Shown here: positions 19,864-31,100 of the stretch, piece by piece | Layout of the letters: each line of letters begins with the position of its first letter | Numbering within the stretch: position 1 is the stretch's first letter | From: Spirogloea muscicola | Taxonomy: Eukaryota > Streptophyta > Zygnematophyceae > Spirogloeales > Spirogloeaceae | DNA length: 37,588 bases | NCBI GenBank assembly: GCA_009602725.1 | Contig: WELB01000041.1 | Span: forward strand, 582,582-620,169 | Direction of reading: 5' to 3' | Notes under the pieces: model-generated | The model's database searches: none | The model's input: the letters and a program-made list of their open reading frames with translations, nothing else | What the model was told of the DNA's origin: nothing | Program-made: the position numbers and the translations under genes

Positions 19864-21168
19864 TTGGCGGCCCAGAGCCGTCCCTGCGCTTCCAGTCAGC
19901 TCTGAGCCCTGGCGACGGTGCCTCTGCTGCCGCAAGTGACTAGCATCGCAACAGTGCGCACGACTACCAAGTTGGACAATTGTCCAGCAGGGGAATTGAT
20001 GCATACCATCGACTTCAAGTTCGCGATTAGCCCAAGTGCTACACACTTAATATGAGATTCAGTGCACTTCCTAGCGCGACGGGTGGATAAGAGTTCACCT
20101 CACTTGGATGTCCAAAAATCAGCTATGTTGGCAGCTGCTTACAGACGCGTTGTGTAAAGTGTAGCTATGTATAGTTGCTCATGAGCTCATGTGAGAGGGC
20201 ACAAAGTACTGCTGCTACTGTTTTGGAGCACTATATTTGGAGCATTGTATCATGGACCCTGTCAACTAGCCAAATGCCAGGGGACAGACTGCAAATTTGC
20301 ACTGCTGCTGATGGATGCATGGTAGTCAGCATGCGACTGAGAAGTACCACCACTTTCACGAGGTGATTGTCATCGCGGCCTAAGTCAGAGTGGACCACGC
20401 ATTCTTGGAGCGGAGGCATGTGCGTTTCGGCTGCAGCATGTTCCTCTGTCCTGATCTGGTTGTATGCCGAATGCCAAACTTCGTCAGAGTATGCCTGCCA
20501 CACCAAAGTTGGATTGCCACTGCCGCATGCAGGGCAGCAAGTCATGTGTTGCGACATTAAAATGACTCGCCATCCAGTCTGGTAGCAGGTGGACAACTCC
20601 GCCTGCCTACTAAACGACTTAAAGGGCTCTGCTGCTCAAGTTAACAGATTTCTGAAGCCTTTCTACAATCGAGGCGTTTCATGGTCACAGCTACTGAATC
20701 TGCAGTGATAACAATGCGTGACAGTCGCAATATTATATTTTGAGCAAATTTAAGACAACATAAATTAAAGAATGGTGGTGGTGGTGACCCAGCAATTATA
20801 CACGAGGCCTCGGTGCTGCAGCAGCACCAAAAAGGTTGAGATCCTCAACCTGCTTGGTTGGCCCAGTGCCTCCCTCTAGTAATGACACAGTGACTATTGG
20901 TCTATGATCAATGTGAAGGCTATTGTAAATCTAACGAGCCAAGCATGATGTAGACAGCGCAGCATCCACGCCTGCCATAATCACGACGGACCAAAGTAGG
21001 TGTTGGCCTGGCTCCACCTGGTAGAGCTAGGAGTGTCTGGGTGCACACAAAGGAGGCTTTCGATCAGTATACAAGTGCAAGCATTGCATTGTAGATCATC
21101 AGGCAGCTCAGATTGCTAAACGTGTGGTCCTCAACAAGCTTCCAGGATTCAAGGTTGGCATTTGCTTG
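19864..21168. other. 1.3-kb intergenic region between convergent NAA60 and SKOR-like genes
   Basis: No gene is supported with confidence. A minus-strand open frame at 20231-20596 includes a CPACGSGNPTLVW segment that resembles a zinc knuckle, but it has no splice or domain support. The rest is AT-richer sequence that should include both 3' UTRs. Confidence 0.4.
20153..20157 (+). promoter_or_regulatory. Candidate TGTAA poly(A) signal for NAA60
   Basis: TGTAA is the usual chlorophyte polyadenylation signal. This one lies 290 bases downstream of the NAA60 stop on the same strand. A second copy is at 20924-20928. Confidence 0.35.
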
Positions 21169-24100
21169 CTACAATTGGCGCAGCGGCATTATCTGCAATA
21201 GACCTGGTATGATGTCATCCTCTGCCACGAGGTAGAGGCTGTCATTGTCACGGACAACATTGAGGGTCTCAACCATGCCACCTTCCTGGGAGAGCACCAA
21301 CTGGAAGGGCCCTTCCCAGTGCTTTGCACCATACTCAAGAAGCTCCTCAATGCTGGCTGGCAGCAGTACCGTGCGACCACTGCGGCGCTGCTCCGCTCGC
21401 GCCCAGGGGTGGTGTGGGAACAGCGTCACGCGCTTCCGCACGAAGCTGTTCAAAGAAGTCGCCCGCGAAAACTGTGGCGTTGGCTCGTCCCGCATGCTCA
21501 GCGACCGCGAGCTGATTGAGCCGTGCTCCCATGGTGACATACTTGTGAATCTCCGGCCAGGACGTTGAGTTACGCCTGCACTCAATTGGGCAAGAACAAG
21601 CACTTCACGATGGATACATTGGCGAGAATACTGAAGTACCTTAAGCAAACCTGAAGGTGACAAACAGCTTTTCTTTATCAGGAGCCAACCTTTCTTTACC
21701 TGATGATGACATTGCAGAGTCCTTGTGAGTAGCTAAGTCATGGTTTTTCACAGACTGTCTGTAGTATCCAGGAGTGAGAGTCTGGTGTCACCTGTGGCCA
21801 TCATAAGCAGAGGACTGCCCGGCTTCAGCAAGCTTCTCTTGGGGCCGACCGTCTCTGGCATGGAGGCAGCATGGGTTGCCGCCTCCAGCATCTGAGCAAG
21901 CTGGCTCTCCTTCAGCTCTGCAGTGGGAGCAGGCGCCGGGGGCTCCTCCTTCTGCACCGCCAAGGGCAAAAGGCGCTCGGCCTGCCAGCTCCGTCGCCTG
22001 AAGAGCAGGTCATTGCTGCTGGCAGGCGATGGCAGTAGCTGCGGAGAGGAGCCCAGCCGCCGTAACCTCCGCATCCTATCATTGTACTCCACCATCGACT
22101 CTCCCAACCCATCTTCTTCTTCCCTCCTAGCTCCTTCCACAAAGTTGACCCGTCGCTCTCCTTGCTCGCCCCCTCCTTCCCCTTGCGCCCCTTCCTCTTC
22201 TTCTTGCTTACCCTTAGCCTTTTCTTCTCCTGCTGCCATACCTTCCCTTCCACCTTCCCATTCTGCTGACTCGCTCTGCATATCTCCATTCTGAGCTTCT
22301 CTACCACCAAATGTATCCACCACATTTGTCTCTAAACCCTCCTCTGCAATGAGACTTTCCATGTAGCCCTCCAGGAGGGAGATAACAGGTTGACTGCTTG
22401 ACCGGATAGCTTCATCCAGGGGAAGATTACCCCACCTGTGCAGGGACAGCAGCTTCAATGAATCTCAAGACTCTCGAGACAGCCAATATCTGCCGCATGG
22501 CTTCATGCTCGTCATCACCGTGTCAGTCATTGCAATTGTATAATATTTCCACTGTCAATTTTCTGAAAGCAGACCAGCTTAAAGAATTGTCATGTCTGCT
22601 AATAAGGGAAACCAGGAGGATGCAGTATGATCTGACCTGTCTCTGGCTAGTAAGGACGCGCCGGCATCCAAAAGGATGCGCACGAATACAACGTAACCTT
22701 CCGCAGCAGCCACATGCAGGGGTGTCCTCAAATCATAATCTGCGGAGTTGGGATCCACGCCATTCTCCAGCAATCGCTTCACATATATTCATGATTACAC
22801 CATCACATCTCAGAGCAAGAGAGAGCAAGCTGATAGCCATCGTATCATGCGCGCACATTTCTATTTGCAGATTTTTACAGAGAATTATAAGCTGTTCTCA
22901 TCCTTCAACCAACGAATCTTTGGCTTTCATTGATCTGTACTATGATCTGAGCACAGGTCCTCAACACAGGTACTGGAAGTCCAGGGTCAAGCCTTACCCG
23001 AACATAGTCAATGTTGCCGTTCATGACTGCATTGCACAACTCACTGGCAGGCGCTTCCAACTGGACTTCACTCCCATGCCTCAGCAGTATATTTGCAACC
23101 TTGTCATGTCCTCCTTTGAGTGCTTCTAGGAGAGGAGTCACTCCAGCATTGTCTGAGCACAGGCCCAAGACAGTATTGATCATCCATCATACTTACGCTG
23201 CTCAATTAAGGATGCCAAGCCAGTGCCAGATTAATAGTGCCATGCATTCTGTTTGCACAGAAGACTGATAGGCCAACTCTGTCCTGACCTTTGCAATTCA
23301 CATCTGCCCCTTCCTGTATGAGATAGCTAACCACATCATAGTAACCCCTTGAAGATGCCAAGTGCAGAGAAGTCCTTCCATCATAGTCAGTGGCACAGGG
23401 ATTTGCTCCTGCTTGTACGAGCTGCCTCAACTGCAAGCAACTACCATGATATTTAGAATGACGCAATTTGCAGCATGCAGACTGATCAGTCACCTATTGG
23501 CAGGTATTGATGCAATGCAGAAATCTCCTGCTCAAATGCAATATAATGTCAGAAGCTTGCCTGTGCCACAATAGTGATGGAGAGGGTTACATAGGAGGTT
23601 CGCTTACTTGTTCTAAGTCGCCCCTAGCTGATGTGCTGATGGCCATGGTTGTCAAATCGACTTGCTGTTGATCGATCAAAGCATCAACTTCAGCTGCCAA
23701 ACGCTTGAACTTGGACCTTACTGTCTTATCCTCGTCCTCCCTTTCCATAATCAGATTCTGCAACACTGATGTCAAATCTAAGTAGCTGGCTGCCTGGTGG
23801 CTTCAGCTAGCAACAATAACTGACTGCCCTTCAAGCATTGAGTTTAAGAGTTCACTGCATAATAGTGACCCTGCAAAATGCTTTCAAGCCCAGCACATTC
23901 TGTCTAGGTATCCTGTCCTGTTTCTTAATAGATGACCGACAAGAGTAAAGAGATGAAGTAGCCCAAGAGGGTGCCATATAGCGAGGTCTCATTGATTATC
24001 ACACCTTGAGAAGGTTGGTGACGATTCTCCTGCCATCCCTTACATAAGTCTGTACGATTGTTGAGAACGACTGCTTGTCAATCCTCACCAAGTGACAGTA

Positions 24101-27100
24101 CTCCTTCACGCGCACTGTACACGGCTGAGCGATGCTGCAAAGAAGAGCCACCTCACCAAACATTTGGTTTTTGAAGATCTGATTCAGAGTGTTCTCTTCA
24201 CCCCCACCTTCACTCGCTACCTCCTCCTGCACAGCACATGCACTTAAGTGCTGAGGCAATCTCAATGTATACACTGTCGTGTATGACATGATTGCAGGGC
24301 AAAAGTTCAGTATAAAAGTTTGCCATGTCCGTGAGGATGCCAGCCAGATTTTGCTTGAAGTCTTGCAAATTTGGACGAGCATCACTCATAACAAATACGC
24401 GATACTACTTGCACTGAGTGAGGTGAAGAGTTAAATGAGGGCACGCTAATTCATTGAAGGTTTTGTCACCCAGTCTCTGTGGCTAACTTACCAAAACTCC
24501 AAAGTGGACAAAAAACATGTAACCGGCTGCATCGTGCTGCTTCAGAACCACTTCGCCGGGAAGCAAGTGCTCTGGTACAAGATTATTGACCTGTCGATAG
24601 ACAGAGCAGTGAGTGACACGACTCTTGTTAGCATGGATTTCAAAGTGCAGTGCATGGAGACTGCATCACTAAGTCAACTATTCAGCTCAATCACTCAGCA
24701 CAAGGAGTCACTTGCGCACAGGTCGTGCCTTGTATGTAATAGTTATTGAACACAAGAGTAAGGGCGTGCTAGGGTCCAAGGAGCTCACAATCTGTGTAAT
24801 GAAGTCATTGGAGCAGCCATCAAAGAGGTATGTGTCCCCCACTGTGTGAGCATACAGATGTCTTGCGACCTTTGCCTGGATACTTGTTGGAAAGGTGTGC
24901 AAAATCTCATTATTTTTCTGCTCATTAGTCTGAAATTGCAGCACAACATGTGCTTTCATCTGCCTTCTAAGGCCCCTCGGAAGATTGTTCCTGTCACGAT
25001 GATGCCACACGCACCCCATAAGGATGAAATGAAGTCAATCATATCCTCTTGACCAACTACGGTCACTTGTTATGTTCTTGAGGCCCTCGATGCACTGTCT
25101 AGTGCTCACCTTTTAGCAAAATTGGTGAAGGAGGTCACTGTTTCCCTGTATCGACTAGTATTGCTGCCTCTGACAATCAGCGCAGTCATGTTGCCAATCA
25201 GGTATGCACCCAAGATCATGTCAAATGAAATATATATGATAGATAAGACCATCTCTCTTGGATTTACTGCATGAATGTCACCGTAACCTGTACGCAGAAA
25301 TACTTCAAAACAGTAAGAAAGCCAATGACTCCTCTAGGTATTGATATTGCTATTTGCATAATCCATAATCAGTGCTGGTTCAAAATTATATACCTCACCT
25401 ATTTGTACTGCCTAATGATTGGGAGTGTCCACTTATTGGAGGTCATAACTTGCAGATATTACATCCTAACAAAGTAGGCGGCTGTACATCTGCAAAGCAA
25501 GCATTCAAATTCGAATGTGGTCAATAGTTCACTCACCTATTGTTGTCATTGTGACAATTGCCCAGTAAAGAGCTGTGATGTACCTCTTGCCCAAGCTGAG
25601 CTCTCGGAAGTTCTTGTAGCTATTTGCGCCAAGCGTGAGGCTTCCAATCCAGGTGTCCGCTTCATCCTCAGCAGGGATGGTAGTTGCAAGATAATAAAAA
25701 AGACATCCAGCGACATGGCCACAGAAGAGCTCCACAACTAGGAGTTTCACCACCCTAACCATAAAGTAATTGAACCTAATGTCTCGCTCGCATCTAGAGA
25801 ATAGATAAAGCGCACCGCTGTCAGGTCAACTGTTGCTTCTGCTTAGCAACTGCTGCCAGCTCTCTGATTGCATGTAAACATCCAATTTGGCACACACTTT
25901 TGCCTGACCTCTTCTCATCACAGCATCCAATTCTGCATTGCTGGAAGAAGTATGTTCTTTGAATAGTGAGTACCTTGCCAAGAAGTCGTCAACATGGCGA
26001 GCACGAAAGAGACGGAACCAATTGAACACCCGAAGAGTCTCCTGCCGGCCTGATGCCTGTCCTTGTCAAAACATGCAAATCTGTCACATGACCATACTGA
26101 GATCTAATATACTCACCTGTAACATATACACAACAATAAGGGGTGACACAACTTGCTCTACGTGTCCAGGAAAGGATGCGGAGACTAACAAATAGAGCTT
26201 GAATCTGCAGATCAATTTCTCATGATCCAATGGTCTAGGCAGTGGGTAATAGCAACACTAAAGCTTCCAGTATGACAGGCACTCTACTCAAGTCAGCTGC
26301 ATATGAAATATAAAATAGTAGCAGTGACGCACCTTGTATAACGTGTCCCAGGGGAGGCATGCCAGCAAGTCTGGGAGAAGCCTTGTCCTTGCATATCTGT
26401 ATATCACAGGATTGTATGTCAGAATACTCATGCAAATTCTCAATGGAGGAGACTCAAAGTAAGTCAGTGATGGCGTCAGAAACACCCGCAATTGTGCAGT
26501 CGTCTGACATTCTGACTGCTAGGCCCAAGTTGCAGGGCATGCACAAGACTCTGCATGAATTGTGTGACTTCTGGATGCAGCAACTCCTCCTGCGGGGCTG
26601 ACCTCTTGGCAATCAGTGTGCGGTCGTCAATAATGACGTAGGTTGCCCTGTCCACATATGCAAGGCAGAAGTTCAAGGCAATATCGGCCATGAAGATAAG
26701 ATTCATGGCTATATCGAAGAGCTCCCACCAACGTGGCAGCCCTGTGCCCTTGTAGAAACCAAATTCGAAAGGGGTCACCACAGATGAATAGGCAGCGGCC
26801 AGAAGTAGGACATGCTGCCACATCTGGTAGTACCTGAGCATGCAAATCAGAGAGTAAGGGTTCAAGAGGCAGCTGGGACGCAGTATATCCATCGCAGCGC
26901 CTGCAACTCTGAGAATCTGAGCATCTGCTAGAAGGGCTGGAGGGTGGCGGAGTGACCATGTACCGTACTTATTCTGGGGGTAGATGATGACAGGCTTCAG
27001 TGCTGCAACTCTTTGGGAGAACGAGGACGTGTCGCTGCTGCGCTCGAATCGCCGGCTTCTGCTTATATCTCGCTGCAGCAAACCGTAAGCACAATCAACC

Positions 27101-27501
27101 CCACATGAGCAAATGCCAGATGCAAGTCGAGGCTCCCTTCCAACCTGCCAAGCTACACCATCTTTACGAGGTAAGTGCAGTAAGGCCACCGGCCGAGAAA
27201 GGAGCGAAGCACGGTTTGACACTCTCTCTCCTCCCATTGACGTACAATCTCATACTGCCGTGAGCTTTGACTCTTAGAGAGAGTCGTTTGCATCCACGTC
27301 AACCCCAGCTTGACTGTAGGACAATAGCCCCTTGGTGCCATTTGCCCTGCCGCAGGCAAAGCGGAGGCTCAACCCGAGAAGAGGCAGAGTGCCAGCACGC
27401 ACCCGCCGCTTCAGCTTCGTCTTTTGCGCGGAGATGGACTCAGCGATGGCATTCCAGGGCTCGGTGAGGCCAGCGCCAAAGTCGCCGCCGCCACGACGGC
27501 C

Positions 27502-27533
<32 letters not shown>

Positions 27534-27631
27534 GCCAGCCAGAAGGCGGCCCGTGGAGCGTGTCGTCCGTGCCGGCCGTCACCACTGACGCGGCGCCGTC
27601 GCGCAGCGAGTCCTCCCCGGCCTCACCGTCG
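21169..27631 (-). CDS. SKOR/GORK-like Shaker K+ channel with ankyrin repeats (5' partial)
   Basis: Exons on the minus strand: 27631-27403, 27072-26969, 26833-26603, 26396-26333, 26056-25974, 25793-25537, 25287-25110, 24990-24789, 24590-24492, 24226-24005, 23757-23608, 23430-23289, 23152-22998, 22776-22637, 22435-21792, 21575-21169. Every junction keeps phase (about 1100 codons). In order: a Gly-rich N-terminus; S1 ([11 protein letters not shown]); S2; S3 ([16 protein letters not shown]); an Arg-bearing S4 ([14 protein letters not shown]); S5; pore [11 protein letters not shown] (25277-25300 across a splice); S6 with [16 protein letters not shown]-linker; cNMP-binding domain ([18 protein letters not shown]); ankyrin repeats ([61 protein letters not shown]); and KHA domain. 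The ankyrin and S5-S6 text follows plant SKOR almost residue by residue, which suggests a plasma-membrane outward or bidirectional K+ channel. The gating direction is inferred from kinship only. The first exon stays open up to the N at 27632, so its start is missing. Confidence 0.93.
27502..27532. repeat. (GCC)n microsatellite
   Basis: On the minus strand this encodes the poly-Gly run in the N-terminal exon of the SKOR-like channel. On the plus strand it would be poly-Pro in a shadow frame. Confidence 0.75.
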
Positions 27632-27632
27632 N
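27632..27632. other. Isolated N, probable collapsed gap at the SKOR-like 5' end
   Basis: The first exon of the minus-strand channel reads open (acidic and Gly-rich) right up to this base with no in-frame ATG. Just beyond the N the frame meets a TAA within 15 bases and again without an ATG. The start codon therefore probably lies in unassembled sequence at this point. Confidence 0.6.
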
Positions 27633-28181
27633 TTGGTATCTGTTACGGCTGACACACGGCACCCCCAAATCGCCGGTCACGTGTACTGGCCGTACGGCCC
27701 TGCACCCGTGGGGGGATGGTAGACTCTTAAAGCCCGACTTCTATGCCGTCCGATGCTTTTAAATCGAACGGCATGCAAGGGTGGATGCCCCAGGCCCCGT
27801 ACTCCCTGGTCATGGTCTGCCAGATCTGTCTATTCCCAGATTACTCCTGCGGAGCGCGGCCCTTCGCCAGCCCGCCTGCGATCCGATGCAGCTGCAGATT
27901 TTTCGAATTGTTGCTACGCCGCCGCCACCGCCGCCGCGGCCGCCGCCGCGGCCGCCGCCGGGGACCGCGGCGGGCCTGGCTGGGCCCTCCTGGCGGTCCG
28001 GGAACGCGGCGGCCGAGGGCGTATGATACCCCCAGGTAGCTGACTGAGCCTTCAGTCGGGCCTTCAGACGGACCGGACCGGCCGCTGTGGCCTTGGCGGC
28101 CGGCCGCGGACGACGAGAGCGGCAGCGAGGCCGCTGCCGAAGCGGAGCCGCCTGCGCGGTATCGACGCCTTCGCCGCCGCC
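27633..28181. promoter_or_regulatory. Shared region between the two head-to-head K+ channel genes
   Basis: About 550 bases are visible (plus whatever is missing at the N). They lie between the SKOR-like gene on the minus strand and the AKT-like gene on the plus strand. It contains a (GCC)n tract at 27917-27963 and very GC-rich sequence after it. No coding exon is supported. It is likely to hold the promoter and 5' UTR of the AKT-like gene and possibly a bidirectional promoter; no individual site can be assigned. Confidence 0.4.
27917..27963. repeat. (GCC)n microsatellite
   Basis: A GCC/CCG triplet run about 220 bases upstream of the AKT-like start codon, probably in its 5' UTR or promoter. 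Confidence 0.75.
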
Positions 28182-31100
28182 ATGGGAAGCGGCTTCGGAG
28201 AAAGCCAGACGATTGCCGTGGGGAAGCCGCTGTCCACCCGGGCGGTGCAACGGGCGGCGAGCACGACGACGAGCTTCTCCAGCAGCCAGCTGCCGTCCCT
28301 CAGCGAGGCCGGGCTGGTCGGCACGCCCAAGCTGCGCCGCTGGATTGTCAGTCCGTTCAACAAGTACTACCGGTGCGGCGTCCAGCACTCCATCCTCTTA
28401 TTGCTGGTGGCGAGGGTCCTGAACAGCGTTCTAGGAGCTCTTGCGCGTTGCCAAGAGCTTGACCGCTAAGGCACCAGCCACTCGTGTTGTGCTTAAGCTT
28501 GACAATCTCGTGATATGAGGTGGTTTTGTGGTTAATAGTGCTTTTAAGGTCCAATTGGCAGTGCATGCAGTATTTATGATCCTGAGTTGATGGCGCTGGC
28601 CAGCTTCTGACTGTCCCAGCCAGTCATTGTCACAAAGCACCAACAAATTCCTTGTCGCAGCTACTGACAGCCGCGGAGCCTGGTCAGGTACTGGAGCAAC
28701 TTTCTGCTCATCTTCGTGCTTTACTCAGCATGGATCGCACCCTTTGAGTTTGGATTTCTGAACAACCCCAAGGGAGCCCTTCTGGCAATCGATTACGTCG
28801 TCGATGGCTTCTTCTTCATTGACATCGTGTTGACATTCTTCGTGGCCTATGTCGACCGGGAAAGTTACATTCTTGTCGACAACTACAAACGCATTGCTTT
28901 GAGGCAAGCAGCACACTGCTCGCCTTTCCACATGCTTGTGCTTACAGTCCTCGTCTCTGTGCCAAATTGGGGTGCTAGCATTGCTTGGACCTGCGCTTGT
29001 CAAGTGCTTCCTTGGCTCTTTTCTATGTTGGCGGTACACCAACAAGTCATAAGAACGTTGGTAAACCACAACATTGGACTGAGGTGCTTCATTGCTCAGT
29101 GCTCTTCATGACCAGGGGTATCTTTGATGGCAGATACATAGCAACCTGGTTCATTCCGGACTTAGCATCTACGCTGCCATTTGAGGCCTTCGCATTGCTG
29201 ATCACAGGAAAATTTGGGACTGGCATAACCTACAGTGCAATAAATCTTCTACGCCTTTGGCGACTTAGGCGGGCCAGCCACTTCTTTGCAATGTGTGTAA
29301 CATAGCCAGGAAGGCTCTTGTGTTCACTTACAGCAAGAACTGTACTTTCAGCAGAATCTGTCACCCTACTCAGACCTGATTTCGTAGTTGACTGCCTCTG
29401 CAGGATTGAGAAGGACGTCCGTCTTAACTACTTTGTTACCCGTATATTGAAACTTTGCTTTGTGAGAACACTGCCCCACTGCCTCAACTGTGATCTTTGT
29501 TAAAACCAGAGGTCTTACAAATATGCCTTGGTGACCTACTTGAAGCCACTGCAACACATGTCTTACTGCAATTGCACGTTGACTCCTGCGTCTTGCTGCT
29601 TCTGTGTTTGTTCGACAATTGTGATTCTTTCTGATCAGAGTGATATGCTTCGAAGGATACATTCAGTGAGTAGGATGTCCACTTTCTGGCTGGCAGTTTG
29701 TCATGCTATATGCTAGCTTCGTCACCTGTGGATTATTACATCTGTGTGCAGGTCACCCTCCTTGTGGTACATTTTGCCGCATGTACGTTCTACCTGTGCT
29801 TTGCCAGAGCCACAAACAAGACTCACACCTGGGTGGGCTATACCTACCCAAATTTTGAAAGTTACACTCTGGCTGCAAAATATGTTGTGTGCATGTATTG
29901 GTCAATGGTAACTGTGACCACTGTTGGATACGGGGATCTCCATCCAGTTACTATATTCGAGATGATCCTCGACTTCATCTACATGCTTTTCAATCTCTTG
30001 TTAACGGGTACTGGCATTGCCTGCAAAGCTTTTTAGTGCATTAGCTCCTCGGCTGAGAGACGTCCATCTGGTGTCAATTGCATTTGCTACACAAAGTGTG
30101 GTATTGAGGGCTTGCAAATCAAGCTGGAGCAGTTGTTTGCGGTCTGAAATATCTTACCTAGTCATGAGGCCCACAACAACTTGCTGACGTCCGGCCCCAC
30201 ACCGCATCTAATGCAAGGAAGCTTGCTGTATGTTTGCAGCTTATTTGATTGGCAACATGACCTCGCTGATTGTTGGTGTCACAGCACGAACCAAGAGATT
30301 TGTGAGTTAGTTATCCAACTGATTTATTATACTAGGGTAATCTTGGGAAGTCAAAGTGACTGCCCAGGATAACCTTAGAAGTGAGCTTGTGAACTATTGT
30401 ATGGCTTCAAGTAGCTTGTTGACGCATGTTGATATGCATGCATATCAACATTGGCAATTGCTAGATGCTCAGAAGTGTTGAGCTGCTATCCTGCCTTGCA
30501 CACCAGTCTGTGGTAAGAAGCAGGATTTAGTCTCTCAATTAGTCCATACGAATTTGTGCAGAGGGACTCAGTAGAGAGCGTCAATGACTTCATGGCAAGA
30601 AGCCGATTACCGCCACGACTGAGGCATCAAGTGGTGGCTCACCTTCGGCTGCGTTTCAGTACAGAGAGCATGCAGCAGCAGGAAGCGATGACAGAATTCC
30701 CCAAGACCCTGCGGTCAAGGGTGAAGCAACACTTATACTTCCCAGTGGTTGAAGGGACTTATCTCTTCCAGGACACATCGTTCGACTTCTTGGTGCAAGT
30801 GGTAGGTCATGCATCCGTGCATTGAATAACGAGCCAGCTTGATGGCTGTCAGAGATGGTACTGCGTTAACAAGCAAAGAGGCTTGTACTATGCATGTATG
30901 AAGATCTTCCTTCACAATCAGCAGCACATACTTCAGATATGGACAGATATGAATGTCAGCGTTTTGTGCAAAGTGAACCTGCACCTGCAGCTGACAGCAA
31001 AGCATAAGCACCAGAGCAGATGGATGACGTTGGACATCAGTCCTCTGCAGGTCACAGAACTAAGGACAGAGTATTTCATGCCAAGGGATGACATCATACT

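Noticed and set aside
26117-26197. Extra 81-base exon ([15 protein letters not shown]...) between S3 and S4 of the SKOR-like channel
   Set aside because: Phases would allow it, but skipping it joins ...PWDTLYK to [18 protein letters not shown], which aligns directly with plant SKOR without an insertion.
27434-27650. Plus-strand poly-Pro frame with an ATG
   Set aside because: The minus-strand frame over the same bases joins in phase to the SKOR-like channel and matches its N-terminal layout; the plus frame has no domain and ends shortly after the N.
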